DNA of 35,618 bases from Alysiella crassa DSM 2578 (GTDB lineage: Bacteria > Pseudomonadota > Gammaproteobacteria > Burkholderiales > Neisseriaceae): NCBI RefSeq assembly GCF_000745955.1, contig NZ_JQKH01000018.1, positions 1 through 35,618 of the forward strand, in the 5' to 3' direction. This document shows, piece by piece, positions 22,035-31,720 of the stretch (position 1 is its first letter; the number at the start of each line of letters is the position of its first letter). A model generated the notes under the pieces. The model worked only from the letters and a program-made list of their open reading frames with translations, did no database searches and had not been told where the DNA came from. A program made the position numbers and the translations under genes.

Positions 22035-25000
22035 ATGTGGATTTTTCTTCTTATCATCATTTTAGTCTCTGTTTTAGCAATCATGTTTTGGTTTTACAAC
22101 CAGCAAGAAACGCGTTTTCAAGACGAATTAGATGAATTACGCCAACAACGCCATCAGCCCAACCCATCTCCCAATAAGCCTGAAATAGCCGAAACGCCTA
22201 TTTTCAGGCAGCCTGAAAATATTATTTCAGATAAAAATCAATATGATGATTTGTCTGATGATAAAGTCAATGAAGACATTTTAACCAAAGCCGAACAGCC
22301 ACTCAAAACCGTCATTATTTTTCCCGAAAACGAGTATGTGGACAATTATGACCATTTTAGGCAGCCTGAAATGCCTGAACCTGCTGCGCCCAAAATTCAT
22401 GCTGAACCCCTTGTTTTGCCACAAAAAAATATTTTCCAATTGGCGGAAGAATTAGCCGATACGCCCCCAGCGTTTAATTCCATTCGTGAAACCGACCCAT
22501 TTTTTGCGCCGCCCACCACTTTGCCCGAAAGTGAATTGTTGCCGCCTGAAAAATTGAATCATTTTGCCTTTGAATTGATTGACGATGACGACCCGCCAGC
22601 CGTGATTACGCTGGAAGAAGCCACGCGTAATTTACGCAGCCTGCGCGAATTGGAAGAAGAACAAAGAATTGAAAACACAGGAGAATTAGACGAAAACCAA
22701 GCAGAAACAGAACAGACGACAGAGACGGCACACGATGACGACTCTGGCGCAACCGTGTCTGATAAAAAAATCAAAAATCAGCCCAATCAAGTGGTTGAAC
22801 CTATTGATGAAATTGAAGCAATACGTAAACGTGTGGCGGCAGATATTGCTTCGGCAGTGGAAATTCCACCCGAATTTGCGCCCAGCATGTTGCCCGAACC
22901 CAATCCCGAGTTGGAAACCATCACTTTGGAAGATGCCATGCGCGCGTGGCAAGACGATGAGCAGGAATTGGCAGCAACTAAACCCGTTGTTGTGGATTTG
23001 GAAGTCGATGAATTGCAATACGATGATGTGATGAATGCGGTGGCGGTGCGTGAACGCACTTTGCAACATGTACCACAACCCAGCCCGAAACCTTTGCCTT
23101 TGGACGCGGAAACGATTAGTGAAGACGAAATTCGGGAAAGTTTATTGCGCCAACGCATGGCAAGACGACAACAATTATTGGCAGAAGCCCCTGTTCACAG
23201 CATTATTCGCCAAAATATACCAACCATTCCTGAAGATGAAGTGTTTGCCAATTTGGCGCGTAGTAATCAGTATGCGCCTGCGGCTCGCCGCCGTGTGCGC
23301 ACCAAGCCTTTGCGTGAAGATGATTTGATTACGCCGCAAAATCAACATCAACGCCCTGTGCGTCATCGCATGGTGGACAATGAAATTGTGCATGAGCCTG
23401 AAATCATCACGCCACGCGCACCGATTCCTGCGCCTGTGCGCCGTGCGCGTCATCGGGCGGCGGTGGTGAATACGCCGCCCATGCCATCGCCTGAAGCGGC
23501 AAGTTTGACGCGTTTTACGCAAGTAACGCCACCGCCAGTTGCGCCCATGCCGCCGACCATTTCATTTTCGCCTTTGCCAGAACCTGTGTTGATTGCGCCA
23601 CAAATTGTGGAGCAAGCGATTCATTTTCCGCCGCCAGCGATTGTGCGTCCCGATGATTTTCAGGCTGCCTTAAATTCGCCAGCTTATGATTATCCGATGT
23701 TGGAAAAGCCTTATTATCCAGCTTACAAAGCGCAACAAGATGAATTGGCAGAAATTTTTGAACACGCGGACACGCCACCTGCTTATCCTTTGCCAACCAC
23801 CGCTTTATTGTTGCCACCGCAACACGATAAATCGGCGGTGCAAACCGATGAGCAATTGTTGGAAAATGGCATTACGATTGAAGAAAAATTAGCCGAATTC
23901 AAAGTCAAAGTGAAAGTGATAGATGCGTATGCAGGACCTGTGATTACGCGTTATGAAATTGAACCTGATACGGGTGTGCGTGGCAATTCGGTGTTGAATT
24001 TGGAAAAAGATTTGGCGCGTTCACTGGGCATGGGTTCTATTCGCGTGGTGGAGACGATTCCAGGGAAAAATTGCATGGGCGTAGAATTACCTAATCCGAA
24101 ACGCCAAATGATTCGAATTAGCGAAATTTTTAATTCGCCACAGTTTACCCAAAGTCGTTCCAAACTGACATTGGCGTTGGGGCAGGACATTACGGGGCAG
24201 CCTGTGGTTACCGATTTGGCGAAAGCACCGCATTTGTTGGTGGCGGGTACAACGGGTTCGGGCAAATCGGTGGGTGTGAATAGCATGATTTTATCGCTGT
24301 TGTTCAAATCCACGCCTGAAGACGTACGCTTGATTATGATAGATCCAAAAATGTTGGAACTGTCTGTTTATGAAGGCATTCCGCATTTGCTCACGCCTGT
24401 GATTACCGATATGAAATACGCGGCGAATGCACTCAATTGGTGTGTGAGTGAAATGGAAAAACGCTATCGCTTGATGTCGCATTTGGGCGTGCGTAATTTG
24501 GCGAGTTACAACGCAAAAATCATGGAAGGTCAATTGCAAGGGCAAAAATATGCCAATCCGTTTAGCTTATCCAATGAAGAGCCTGAACCCCTTGAAAAAT
24601 TACCCTTTATTGTGGTGGTGGTGGACGAGTTTGCCGATTTAATGATGACGGCTGGCAAGAAAATTGAAGAATTGATTGCCCGATTGGCGCAAAAAGCACG
24701 CGCGGCTGGCATTCATCTGATTTTGGCAACGCAACGCCCAAGTGTGGACGTGATTACGGGCTTGATTAAGGCGAATATTCCCACGCGCATTGCGTTCCAA
24801 GTGTCCAGTAAAGTGGATAGCCGCACGATTTTAGACCAGATGGGTGCGGAAAACTTGCTTGGTCAAGGCGATATGCTGTTCCTGCCCCCTGGTACGGGTT
24901 ATCCGCAACGTGTGCATGGCGCATTTGTGGTGGACAGCGAAGTGCATGAAATTGTGGAATATTTGAAACAATTTGGCGAACCCGATTATGTGGAAGACAT

Positions 25001-25274
25001 TATTGCAGGCGGTAATGAAATTTCAGGCAGCCTGAACGCGGGCGAGCGCGGCAGCAATGGCGGTGAGCGCGACCCTTTATTTGATGAAGCGGTGGCAACC
25101 ATTTTGCGCACGCAAAAACCGACCATTTCGTCTTTGCAACGCTTTTTGCGTATTGGCTACAATAAAGCGGCGACTTTGTTTGACCAAATGGAAGCGGAAG
25201 GCATTGTTTCGCCAGCAGATTCGGCTGGTAAACGTACGATTTTGGCGCGTTCAGATAATGTGTCAGAAGAGTGA
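22035..25274 (+). CDS. ftsK: DNA translocase FtsK, neisserial type with one membrane segment
   Basis: 1079 aa. There is one TM helix at the very N-terminus (residues 2-22, [20 protein letters not shown]) instead of the four of E. coli FtsK. Then come about 590 residues of acidic, Pro/Glu-rich, probably disordered linker. The motor follows: alpha domain from about 610, Walker A GTTGSGKS (738-745), Walker [13 protein letters not shown] (about 857-868), and the [20 protein letters not shown] region. The C-terminal gamma winged helix ([20 protein letters not shown] on) recognises KOPS-like sites and XerD. Four DUS-like sequences are read in frame, giving FRQPE, FQAAL and SGSLN peptides. It pumps chromosome ends at the septum. 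Confidence 0.95.
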   Translation: MWIFLLIIILVSVLAIMFWFYNQQETRFQDELDELRQQRHQPNPSPNKPEIAETPIFRQPENIISDKNQYDDLSDDKVNEDILTKAEQPLKTVIIFPENEYVDNYDHFRQPEMPEPAAPKIHAEPLVLPQKNIFQLAEELADTPPAFNSIRETDPFFAPPTTLPESELLPPEKLNHFAFELIDDDDPPAVITLEEATRNLRSLRELEEEQRIENTGELDENQAETEQTTETAHDDDSGATVSDKKIKNQPNQVVEPIDEIEAIRKRVAADIASAVEIPPEFAPSMLPEPNPELETITLEDAMRAWQDDEQELAATKPVVVDLEVDELQYDDVMNAVAVRERTLQHVPQPSPKPLPLDAETISEDEIRESLLRQRMARRQQLLAEAPVHSIIRQNIPTIPEDEVFANLARSNQYAPAARRRVRTKPLREDDLITPQNQHQRPVRHRMVDNEIVHEPEIITPRAPIPAPVRRARHRAAVVNTPPMPSPEAASLTRFTQVTPPPVAPMPPTISFSPLPEPVLIAPQIVEQAIHFPPPAIVRPDDFQAALNSPAYDYPMLEKPYYPAYKAQQDELAEIFEHADTPPAYPLPTTALLLPPQHDKSAVQTDEQLLENGITIEEKLAEFKVKVKVIDAYAGPVITRYEIEPDTGVRGNSVLNLEKDLARSLGMGSIRVVETIPGKNCMGVELPNPKRQMIRISEIFNSPQFTQSRSKLTLALGQDITGQPVVTDLAKAPHLLVAGTTGSGKSVGVNSMILSLLFKSTPEDVRLIMIDPKMLELSVYEGIPHLLTPVITDMKYAANALNWCVSEMEKRYRLMSHLGVRNLASYNAKIMEGQLQGQKYANPFSLSNEEPEPLEKLPFIVVVVDEFADLMMTAGKKIEELIARLAQKARAAGIHLILATQRPSVDVITGLIKANIPTRIAFQVSSKVDSRTILDQMGAENLLGQGDMLFLPPGTGYPQRVHGAFVVDSEVHEIVEYLKQFGEPDYVEDIIAGGNEISGSLNAGERGSNGGERDPLFDEAVATILRTQKPTISSLQRFLRIGYNKAATLFDQMEAEGIVSPADSAGKRTILARSDNVSEE

Positions 25275-25276
25275 TT

Positions 25277-25425
25277 TTCAGGCTGTCTGACAGTACACGA
25301 CAAAACTCATGTAGGGTGCGTATTACGCACCAAAATTCCAGATTATTTGAATGATTTGGTGCGTGGTACGCACCCTACATTTTGGGTGTTTGTAAAAATT
25401 GTCGTGTACAGAAAGGTAGCCTGAA
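25277..25425. repeat. DUS-bracketed hairpin element, copy 5, with IS-type terminal repeats
   Basis: It is bounded by TTCAGGCTGTCT (25277-25288) and AGGTAGCCTGAA (25414-25425). Inside these, CAGTACACGACAAAA (25291-) and TTGTCGTGTACAG (25399-25411) are inverted repeats matching the IS end at both window edges, with one mismatch. The interior is the family hairpin TGTAGGGTGCGTATTACGCACC ... GGTGCGTGGTACGCACCCTACA. It has the structure of a MITE. Confidence 0.85.
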
Positions 25426-25449
25426 AACAATATTGATATGATTTAGCCT

Positions 25450-25492
25450 ATCAGGCTGCCTGAAAGTGTTTGTAACTTTCAGGCAGCCTGAT
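25450..25492 (+). terminator. Inverted DUS pair hairpin between ftsK and mqo
   Basis: ATCAGGCTGCCTGAAAGT (25450-25467) pairs perfectly with ACTTTCAGGCAGCCTGAT (25475-25492), an 18-bp stem with a 7-nt loop, followed by TTTAT. Confidence 0.75.
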
Positions 25493-25547
25493 TTTATGGA
25501 AAAATGCAACAAATTGTTTACAAAAAAAATTTTCCCAATCACCAAGC

Positions 25548-25577
25548 TAACACTTTTTTACAATCTTCGTTTATAAT
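25548..25577 (+). promoter_or_regulatory. Candidate mqo promoter
   Basis: A perfect TATAAT at 25572-25577 has a weak -35 (TAACAC, 25548-25553) at 18 bp. The start codon lies 66 bases downstream. Confidence 0.45.
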
Positions 25578-25643
25578 CATTTAACGCCAAAATATTGGCG
25601 TTCCCAATAAGTCAAATATTAAACAAGACCAAAGGAACCCCCA

Positions 25644-27125
25644 ATGAACGCACAAGTCAAAACAGATGTTGTACTCATCGGCGCAGGCATTATGAGCGCA
25701 ACACTCGGCACTTTACTCAAAGAAGTCGCCCCCGAAACCAGCATCACCGTTTTTGAACAACTGAACGATGTCGCCAAAGAAAGCTCCCACGAGCTGAATA
25801 ACGCAGGGACAGGACATGCCGCCTTGTGCGAACTCAATTACACCGCCGAACAAGCCGATGGCAGCGTAGACATCAAACGCGCCATCAACATCAATGAAAA
25901 ATTCAAATTGTCTTTGCAATTATGGTCTTATCTGGTGAAACAAGGGCGCATTGAAAAACCCGAAGAGTTCATTCAACAATTGCCCCACATGAGCTTTGTG
26001 CAAGGCGAAAAAGATGTACAATTCCTAAAAAAACGCTACGAAGCCATGGTGCAACACCCCCTGTTTAAAAACATGGAATACAGCGAAGACCGCGAAGTGT
26101 TGGCACAATGGTTTCCACTGATGATGGAAAATCGCGCCGCCAACACGCCCATCGCCGCCACCAAAGTGGACACAGGCACAGACATTAATTTTGGTGAATT
26201 AACACGCAAATTATTCAAACATTTGCAAAATGAACAAGTCAATATTCATTGTAATCATCAAGTTAAAGCATTCCAAAAAACTGCGGAAGGTTGGGCTTTG
26301 ACTGTGGTAAATAAATTAACGGGCGAAACTTTTGTTCATCATGCCAAATTTGTGTTTATTGGTGGCGGCGGTGGCAGTTTGCCTTTGTTGCAAAAAACAG
26401 GCATTCCCGAAAGCCATTCTATTGGCGGTTTCCCTGTGAGCGGCATTTTCTTGGCGTGTAAAAACCCTGAAATCGCCAACCAGCATTTTGCCAAAGTGTA
26501 TGGCAAAGCCGCTTTGGGCGCTCCACCGATGTCTGTGCCGCATTTGGACACGCGTTTTGTGGACGGCAAACGCACCTTATTGTTTGGACCTTTCGCGGGT
26601 TTTACGCCTAAATTCTTGAAATCAGGTTCTATTTTTGATTTGCCCACTTCGGTGCGCCCACACAATTTAACCACCATGCTGGCGGCGAGCAAAAAGAATA
26701 TGGATTTGACTAAATACTTGTTAGAACAAGTAAAATTAACCAAAGAACAACGCATGGACGAATTGCGCCAATTCTACCCCAACGCCAAATCGGAAGATTG
26801 GGAATTGATTGAAGCAGGTCAGCGCGTGCAAATCATCAAGGACACGCCGACTGAAAAAGGCAGCCTGCAATTTGGTACGGAAGTGATTAGCGCGGCAGAT
26901 GGTTCGGTGGCGGCTTTGTTGGGGGCTTCCCCTGGGGCTTCTACTTCGGTGCAAGTGATGTTGGAAGTTTTGCAAAAATGTTTCACGGACAAAATCCCGA
27001 ATTTGGACGAAAAATTGCAAGAAATGATTCCATCATTGGGCAAAAATTTGGCAGAACACCCTGAAATGCTTGACCATATTCAACGCGGCGTGCGTGAATC
27101 TTTGGGCTTGAAAGTATTGTGGTAA
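25644..27125 (+). CDS. mqo: Malate:quinone oxidoreductase
   Basis: 493 aa. The ATG follows AAAGGAACCCCC. The N-terminal FAD dinucleotide-binding motif is [20 protein letters not shown] (about 10-29), followed by the family pattern [19 protein letters not shown] (about 52-70). [36 protein letters not shown] and the C-terminal [16 protein letters not shown] are also typical of Mqo. This membrane-associated flavoenzyme oxidises malate to oxaloacetate and passes electrons to quinone, replacing or supplementing NAD-malate dehydrogenase. Confidence 0.96.
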   Translation: MNAQVKTDVVLIGAGIMSATLGTLLKEVAPETSITVFEQLNDVAKESSHELNNAGTGHAALCELNYTAEQADGSVDIKRAININEKFKLSLQLWSYLVKQGRIEKPEEFIQQLPHMSFVQGEKDVQFLKKRYEAMVQHPLFKNMEYSEDREVLAQWFPLMMENRAANTPIAATKVDTGTDINFGELTRKLFKHLQNEQVNIHCNHQVKAFQKTAEGWALTVVNKLTGETFVHHAKFVFIGGGGGSLPLLQKTGIPESHSIGGFPVSGIFLACKNPEIANQHFAKVYGKAALGAPPMSVPHLDTRFVDGKRTLLFGPFAGFTPKFLKSGSIFDLPTSVRPHNLTTMLAASKKNMDLTKYLLEQVKLTKEQRMDELRQFYPNAKSEDWELIEAGQRVQIIKDTPTEKGSLQFGTEVISAADGSVAALLGASPGASTSVQVMLEVLQKCFTDKIPNLDEKLQEMIPSLGKNLAEHPEMLDHIQRGVRESLGLKVLW

Positions 27126-27142
27126 TTTTGTAAACTGGTTTT

Positions 27143-27171
27143 CAGGCAGCCGATTGTTTTCAGGCTGCCTG
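27143..27171 (+). terminator. Partial inverted DUS pair after mqo
   Basis: CAGGCAGCC (27143-27151) and GGCTGCCTG (27163-27171) can form a 9-bp stem; no clear T-tract follows, so termination here is less sure than at the other DUS pairs. Confidence 0.4.
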
Positions 27172-27198
27172 AAATTATTTGAAATATAAGGAAAAACA

Positions 27199-28578
27199 AT
27201 GACAAACAAAACTTGGTCAGGACGCTTTAATGAACCCGTGTCCGAATTGGTGAAACAGTACACAGGTTCCATTGATTTTGACAAACGCTTGGCGAAATGG
27301 GACATTCAAGGCTCGCTCGCCCACGCGCAAATGTTGCACGAGGCTGGCGTGTTGTCGGCGCAAGATTTGGCGGATATTCAACGCGGCATGGCGGAAATTC
27401 AGGCGGAAGTGGATTCAGGCAGCCTGAAATGGTCGCTGGATTTGGAAGACGTACACATGAATATTGAACGCCGCTTAACCGACAAAATCGGCGACGCGGG
27501 CAAGCGTTTGCACACAGGGCGCAGCCGCAACGACCAAGTGGCAACCGATATTCGCTTGTGGTTGCGCGATGAAATCAGCACCATTCGTTTTTTAATCAAA
27601 GATTTGCAGGCTGCCTTGCTGGAATTGGCGAGCGATAATGTGAACACCGTCATGCCCGGTTTTACCCATTTGCAGGTGGCGCAACCTGTGAGTTTCGCCC
27701 ATCATCTGCTGGCGTATGTGGAAATGCTGGGACGCGATGATGAACGCATGGCAGATTGCCGCAAGCGCGTGAACCGAATGCCTTTGGGGGCGGCGGCGTT
27801 GGCTGGTACCACTTTCCCAATTCGCCGCGAAACCACCGCCAAATTGCTTGATTTTGAACAAATTTGCCAAAATTCGCTGGACGCGGTTTCCGACCGCGAT
27901 TTTGCGATTGAATTTACCGCCGCCGCCAGCTTGCTGATGGTGCATTTGAGTCGTTTGAGCGAAGAATTGATTATTTGGATGTCGCCACGTTTTGCGTTTA
28001 TTGATATTGCCGACCGTTTTTGTACGGGGTCGTCCATCATGCCGCAAAAGAAAAACCCTGATGTACCAGAGTTAGTGCGCGGCAAATCGGGGCGCGTGGT
28101 GGGTCATTTAACAGGCTTGATTTTGTTGATGAAATCGCAACCTTTGGCGTACAACAAAGACAATCAGGAAGACAAAGAACCTTTGTTTGACACGGTGGAC
28201 ACCGTGATTGACACGCTGCGGATTTATGCCGACATGATGCGCGGCATTACCGTGAAACCCGAAAACATGAGAGCAGCCGTGTTGCAAGGCTTTGCGACCG
28301 CCACCGATTTGGCGGATTACCTTGTGAAAAAAGGTGTGCCGTTCCGCGACAGCCACGAAGTTGTGGCGCAAGCCGTGCGCCATGCCGAAACGCAACAATG
28401 TGATTTGGCAGATTTGCCTTTGGACGTGTTGCGTGGATTCAGCGCGTTGATTGAAAACGATGTTTACGACATTCTCACGCCCGAAGGCAGCCTGAATGCG
28501 CGTAACCACATTGGCGGCACCGCGCCCGAACAAGTGAAGTTACAAATTGCGCGTTGGCAACAATTATTGGCAGAATAA
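27199..28578 (+). CDS. argH: Argininosuccinate lyase
   Basis: 459 aa. The N-terminus [20 protein letters not shown] is standard for ArgH. The fumarase/aspartase superfamily signature [20 protein letters not shown] (about 279-298) contains the catalytic Ser in its flexible loop. [20 protein letters not shown] (about 110-129) and the TH of [12 protein letters not shown] are further active-site segments. It splits argininosuccinate into arginine and fumarate. A DUS is read in frame as SGSLK (near residue 74). GGAAAAACA precedes the ATG. Confidence 0.97.
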   Translation: MTNKTWSGRFNEPVSELVKQYTGSIDFDKRLAKWDIQGSLAHAQMLHEAGVLSAQDLADIQRGMAEIQAEVDSGSLKWSLDLEDVHMNIERRLTDKIGDAGKRLHTGRSRNDQVATDIRLWLRDEISTIRFLIKDLQAALLELASDNVNTVMPGFTHLQVAQPVSFAHHLLAYVEMLGRDDERMADCRKRVNRMPLGAAALAGTTFPIRRETTAKLLDFEQICQNSLDAVSDRDFAIEFTAAASLLMVHLSRLSEELIIWMSPRFAFIDIADRFCTGSSIMPQKKNPDVPELVRGKSGRVVGHLTGLILLMKSQPLAYNKDNQEDKEPLFDTVDTVIDTLRIYADMMRGITVKPENMRAAVLQGFATATDLADYLVKKGVPFRDSHEVVAQAVRHAETQQCDLADLPLDVLRGFSALIENDVYDILTPEGSLNARNHIGGTAPEQVKLQIARWQQLLAE

Positions 28579-28588
28579 GCGTATAATC

Positions 28589-28623
28589 AAGTGTTAGGGA
28601 ACATTGTTTTCTAACACTTTTTT
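28589..28623 (+). terminator. Intrinsic terminator of argH
   Basis: AAGTGTTAG (28589-28597) pairs with CTAACACTT (28611-28619), followed by a T-run to 28623. Confidence 0.85.
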
Positions 28624-28625
28624 GT

Positions 28626-28783
28626 TTCAGGCTGCTTGAAAATACAAAGCAATTTTATCAACGCCAACAAATGTAGGGTGCGCCGTGCGCACCAAATGAC
28701 AGAATAATTTAAATATTGTGGTGGATTTGGTGCGCACGGCACACCCTACGTTATTTTTGCCGCGTATTTTCAGGCAGCCTGAA
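28626..28783. repeat. DUS-bracketed hairpin element, copy 6
   Basis: It is bounded by the imperfect TTCAGGCTGCTT (28626-28637) and a full DUS ending at 28783. The core TGTAGGGTGCGCCGTGCGCACC ... GGTGCGCACGGCACACCCTAC is the family hairpin. The IS-like ends are not recognisable in this copy. Confidence 0.78.
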
Positions 28784-28801
28784 AAAATTTGAAAGGCGAG
28801 T

Positions 28802-29392
28802 ATGATGAAAAAATTAGCAATTTTAACCTTATTATTCGGTTTTACCACATTTGTCCACGCCGTGCCGCAAGTAAAAATGGCGCAAGTGGGCGCAGCCAAA
28901 TCCGTGTCGCCACAAGAAATGTTAAGCGCAGTCAATGCGATACGCGCCAAATCGCGTATGTGCGGCAAAACCATGATGCCCGCCGTGCCGCCTTTGAAAT
29001 GGAATTCGACTTTGGCGTATTCGGCGGGCAAACACGCGCAAGATATGGCGTACCATAAATTTTATAAACACAAAAATAAACAAGGGCTTGACCCTTTTGA
29101 CCGCCACAAACGCGATGGCTACAAAGGTTGGGGCGGCGTGGAAAACATCACGGCAGGCAATGAAACGCTGGAAGACGCATTATCCCATTTATTGGAAAGC
29201 GAATACCATTGCAAAACCTTGATGAATCAGTATATTACCGAAATGGGCATGGCGCAGGTGTTTGTGCCGCAATCGCAATATGGCAATTATTGGGTGCAGA
29301 ATTTTGGGATTGACCCACAGCGATTTTATGAATTAAAAGGCTATCCTGTGGAAAGGGCGAAACGTTTGCCGTTTGGGAAAATGTTTGATTGA
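28802..29392 (+). CDS. Secreted CAP-domain (SCP/PR1-like) protein
   Basis: 196 aa. Signal peptide 1-20 (LLFGFTTFVHA-VP). The CAP fold is recognised from MLSAVNAIRAKSRMCG at the start, LKWNSTLAYSAGKHAQDMA with the first conserved His, GWGGVENITAGN with the conserved Glu, and LLESEYHCKTLMNQYITEMG with the second His and a Cys. A disulfide between the Cys of RMCGK and that of YHCKT is likely. The closing YWVQNFG is also typical. Bacterial CAP proteins are periplasmic or secreted, and most have no proven function. AAAGGCGAG lies upstream of the ATG; the second ATG (28805) is an equal alternative. Confidence 0.88.
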   Translation: MMKKLAILTLLFGFTTFVHAVPQVKMAQVGAAKSVSPQEMLSAVNAIRAKSRMCGKTMMPAVPPLKWNSTLAYSAGKHAQDMAYHKFYKHKNKQGLDPFDRHKRDGYKGWGGVENITAGNETLEDALSHLLESEYHCKTLMNQYITEMGMAQVFVPQSQYGNYWVQNFGIDPQRFYELKGYPVERAKRLPFGKMFD

Positions 29393-29548
29393 TTTGCAGG
29401 CTGCCTGAATACAACATATTCGCTATCATTGTAATTTTCTAACGCACTTTTTGTATTTACCCGTTTTTTTTCTTCAAAAAAGTCGCTAAAATAATGGTGT
29501 AAATAAAGCCAATTCACTCTTGATTATATAAATTAAAGGACAATAATA

Positions 29549-29989
29549 ATGAGCATTGAAAAAATCGCAGATTACTTGTATGTATCGCGCCAATTAAACG
29601 AGCGCACCGCCAAACAAGTTGCACAATATAACATCAAAACCGTTATTTGCAATCGCCCTGACGGTGAAGAACCCAATCAGCCCGATTTTGAAACCGTGAA
29701 AGCGTGGCTGAATGCCAATGGCATTGAAAACGTGATTTTCATGCCCACCACGATGGAAGACATCAGCGATGAATTGTTGCAAGAATTTGAAGTAACGGTG
29801 GCAAAATCAGAATCGCCGATTTTGGCGTATTGTCGCACGGGTACGCGCTCGGCGATGTTGTGGGCGTTGAACCAATCTAAACGTGGCGTGGAAGTGAACA
29901 GTTTGATTCGTGCGGCGGATTTGGCAGGCATTAATTTGACAAAAATGCGCGATAAATTGGAAAGCGTGTCGCCACGTCATAAAAAATAA
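29549..29989 (+). CDS. DUF442 / TIGR01244-type phosphatase-like protein
   Basis: 146 aa, with AAAGGACAATAATA before the ATG. It is a cysteine-phosphatase fold with the P-loop CRTGTRSA (Cys95, Arg100). It begins KIADYLYVSRQLNERTAKQV and contains VICNRPDGEEPNQPDFETVK, matching the family first named for the beta-lactamase-hydrolase-like protein of sulfide-oxidising systems. It may be a phosphatase or a sulfurtransferase-related enzyme; the substrate is unknown. No sulfide-oxidation genes are adjacent. It is a single gene followed by a DUS-pair terminator. Confidence 0.88.
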   Translation: MSIEKIADYLYVSRQLNERTAKQVAQYNIKTVICNRPDGEEPNQPDFETVKAWLNANGIENVIFMPTTMEDISDELLQEFEVTVAKSESPILAYCRTGTRSAMLWALNQSKRGVEVNSLIRAADLAGINLTKMRDKLESVSPRHKK

Positions 29990-30010
29990 TATTTAAATTA
30001 TTCAAAAATT

Positions 30011-30047
30011 AGGCAGCCTGAACCATTTTTCAGGCTGCCTGTTTTTT
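30011..30047 (+). terminator. Inverted DUS pair terminator after the DUF442 gene
   Basis: AGGCAGCCTGAA (30011-30022) and TTCAGGCTGCCT (30029-30040) form a 12-bp stem with a 6-nt loop, followed by GTTTTTT. This is the clearest DUS-pair rho-independent terminator in the window. Confidence 0.88.
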
Positions 30048-30260
30048 ATAGTGAATTCAATTTAAACCAATACCGCGTTGCCAGCTCCCTTATGTACTAT
30101 AGTCGTAGAAATGAAAATGCAGTACAAGGCGACAACGCCCGCCGTGTACGAATAGTACATAAGGGCGTTGGCAACGCCGTACTGCTTTTTCAGTTCTGCG
30201 ACTATATGTGTACACGGCGGTCGCTGTCGCCTTGTCCTGATTTAAATTGAATCCACTATA
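30047..30260. repeat. Correia element (CREE) interrupted by a second Correia-like element
   Basis: The outer element has TATAGTGAATTCAATTTAAA (30047-) and the reverse complement of TATAGTGGATTCAATTTAAA at the far end (to 30260). Removing 30100-30206 leaves GTACTATGTGTACACGG, matching the uninterrupted CREE at 18562-18668 read in reverse complement. It ends one base before the stop codon of the small lipoprotein gene. Confidence 0.92.
30098..30206. mobile_element. Correia-like element nested at a TA in the outer CREE
   Basis: The termini are TATAGTCGTAGAA (30098-) and TTCTGCGACTATA (to 30206), inverted repeats with a different outer sequence from the host element but a related core (ACAAGGCGACAACGCCCGCC, GTACATAAGGGCGTTGGC). 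The terminal TA at each end (30098-30099, 30205-30206) is the duplicated target. Confidence 0.88.
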
Positions 30261-30261
30261 A

Positions 30262-30504
30262 TTATTCATCATCTGAATATTCTTCTTGGTCTTTGTCTTT
30301 CTTTTTCTTGCGTTTTTTGTCTTTTTTGTCGTCATCGTCATCGCCATCGGGAATGGCGGCGTCAATCAATGCGCCCGTGCCTTTGACGGCTAATTTGCCT
30401 GCGGTCAAGACGGTGGTCGCCGCCAAATCTGCGGCTGCCGCCACCACGCAACCTTGTAACATCAAACACGCTGCGGAAATGGCTAACCATTTCATTTTCA
30501 TCAT
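30262..30504 (-). CDS. Small lipoprotein with charged C-terminal tail (NF038104-like)
   Basis: 80 aa. The lipoprotein signal ends at Cys19 (CLMLQGC). Then comes VVAAAADLAATTVLTAGKLA, a hydrophobic Ala/Val-rich part, a Gly/Pro turn (AAIPDGD), and a tail made almost only of Asp, Lys, Arg and Glu. The beginning resembles the small NF038104-type lipoproteins I recall from Neisseriaceae and Moraxellaceae. It lies 12 bp after dapE, so it may be co-transcribed. The nested CREE ends right at its stop codon. Function unknown. The start could be any of three closely spaced Met codons. Confidence 0.75.
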   Translation of the reverse strand: MMKMKWLAISAACLMLQGCVVAAAADLAATTVLTAGKLAVKGTGALIDAAIPDGDDDDDKKDKKRKKKKDKDQEEYSDDE

Positions 30505-30516
30505 CTTTTCTTTCTA

Positions 30517-31686
<1,170 letters not shown>

Positions 31687-31720
31687 TTAGCGCGAATTTG
31701 GGTTTCAGGCAGCCTGAAAT

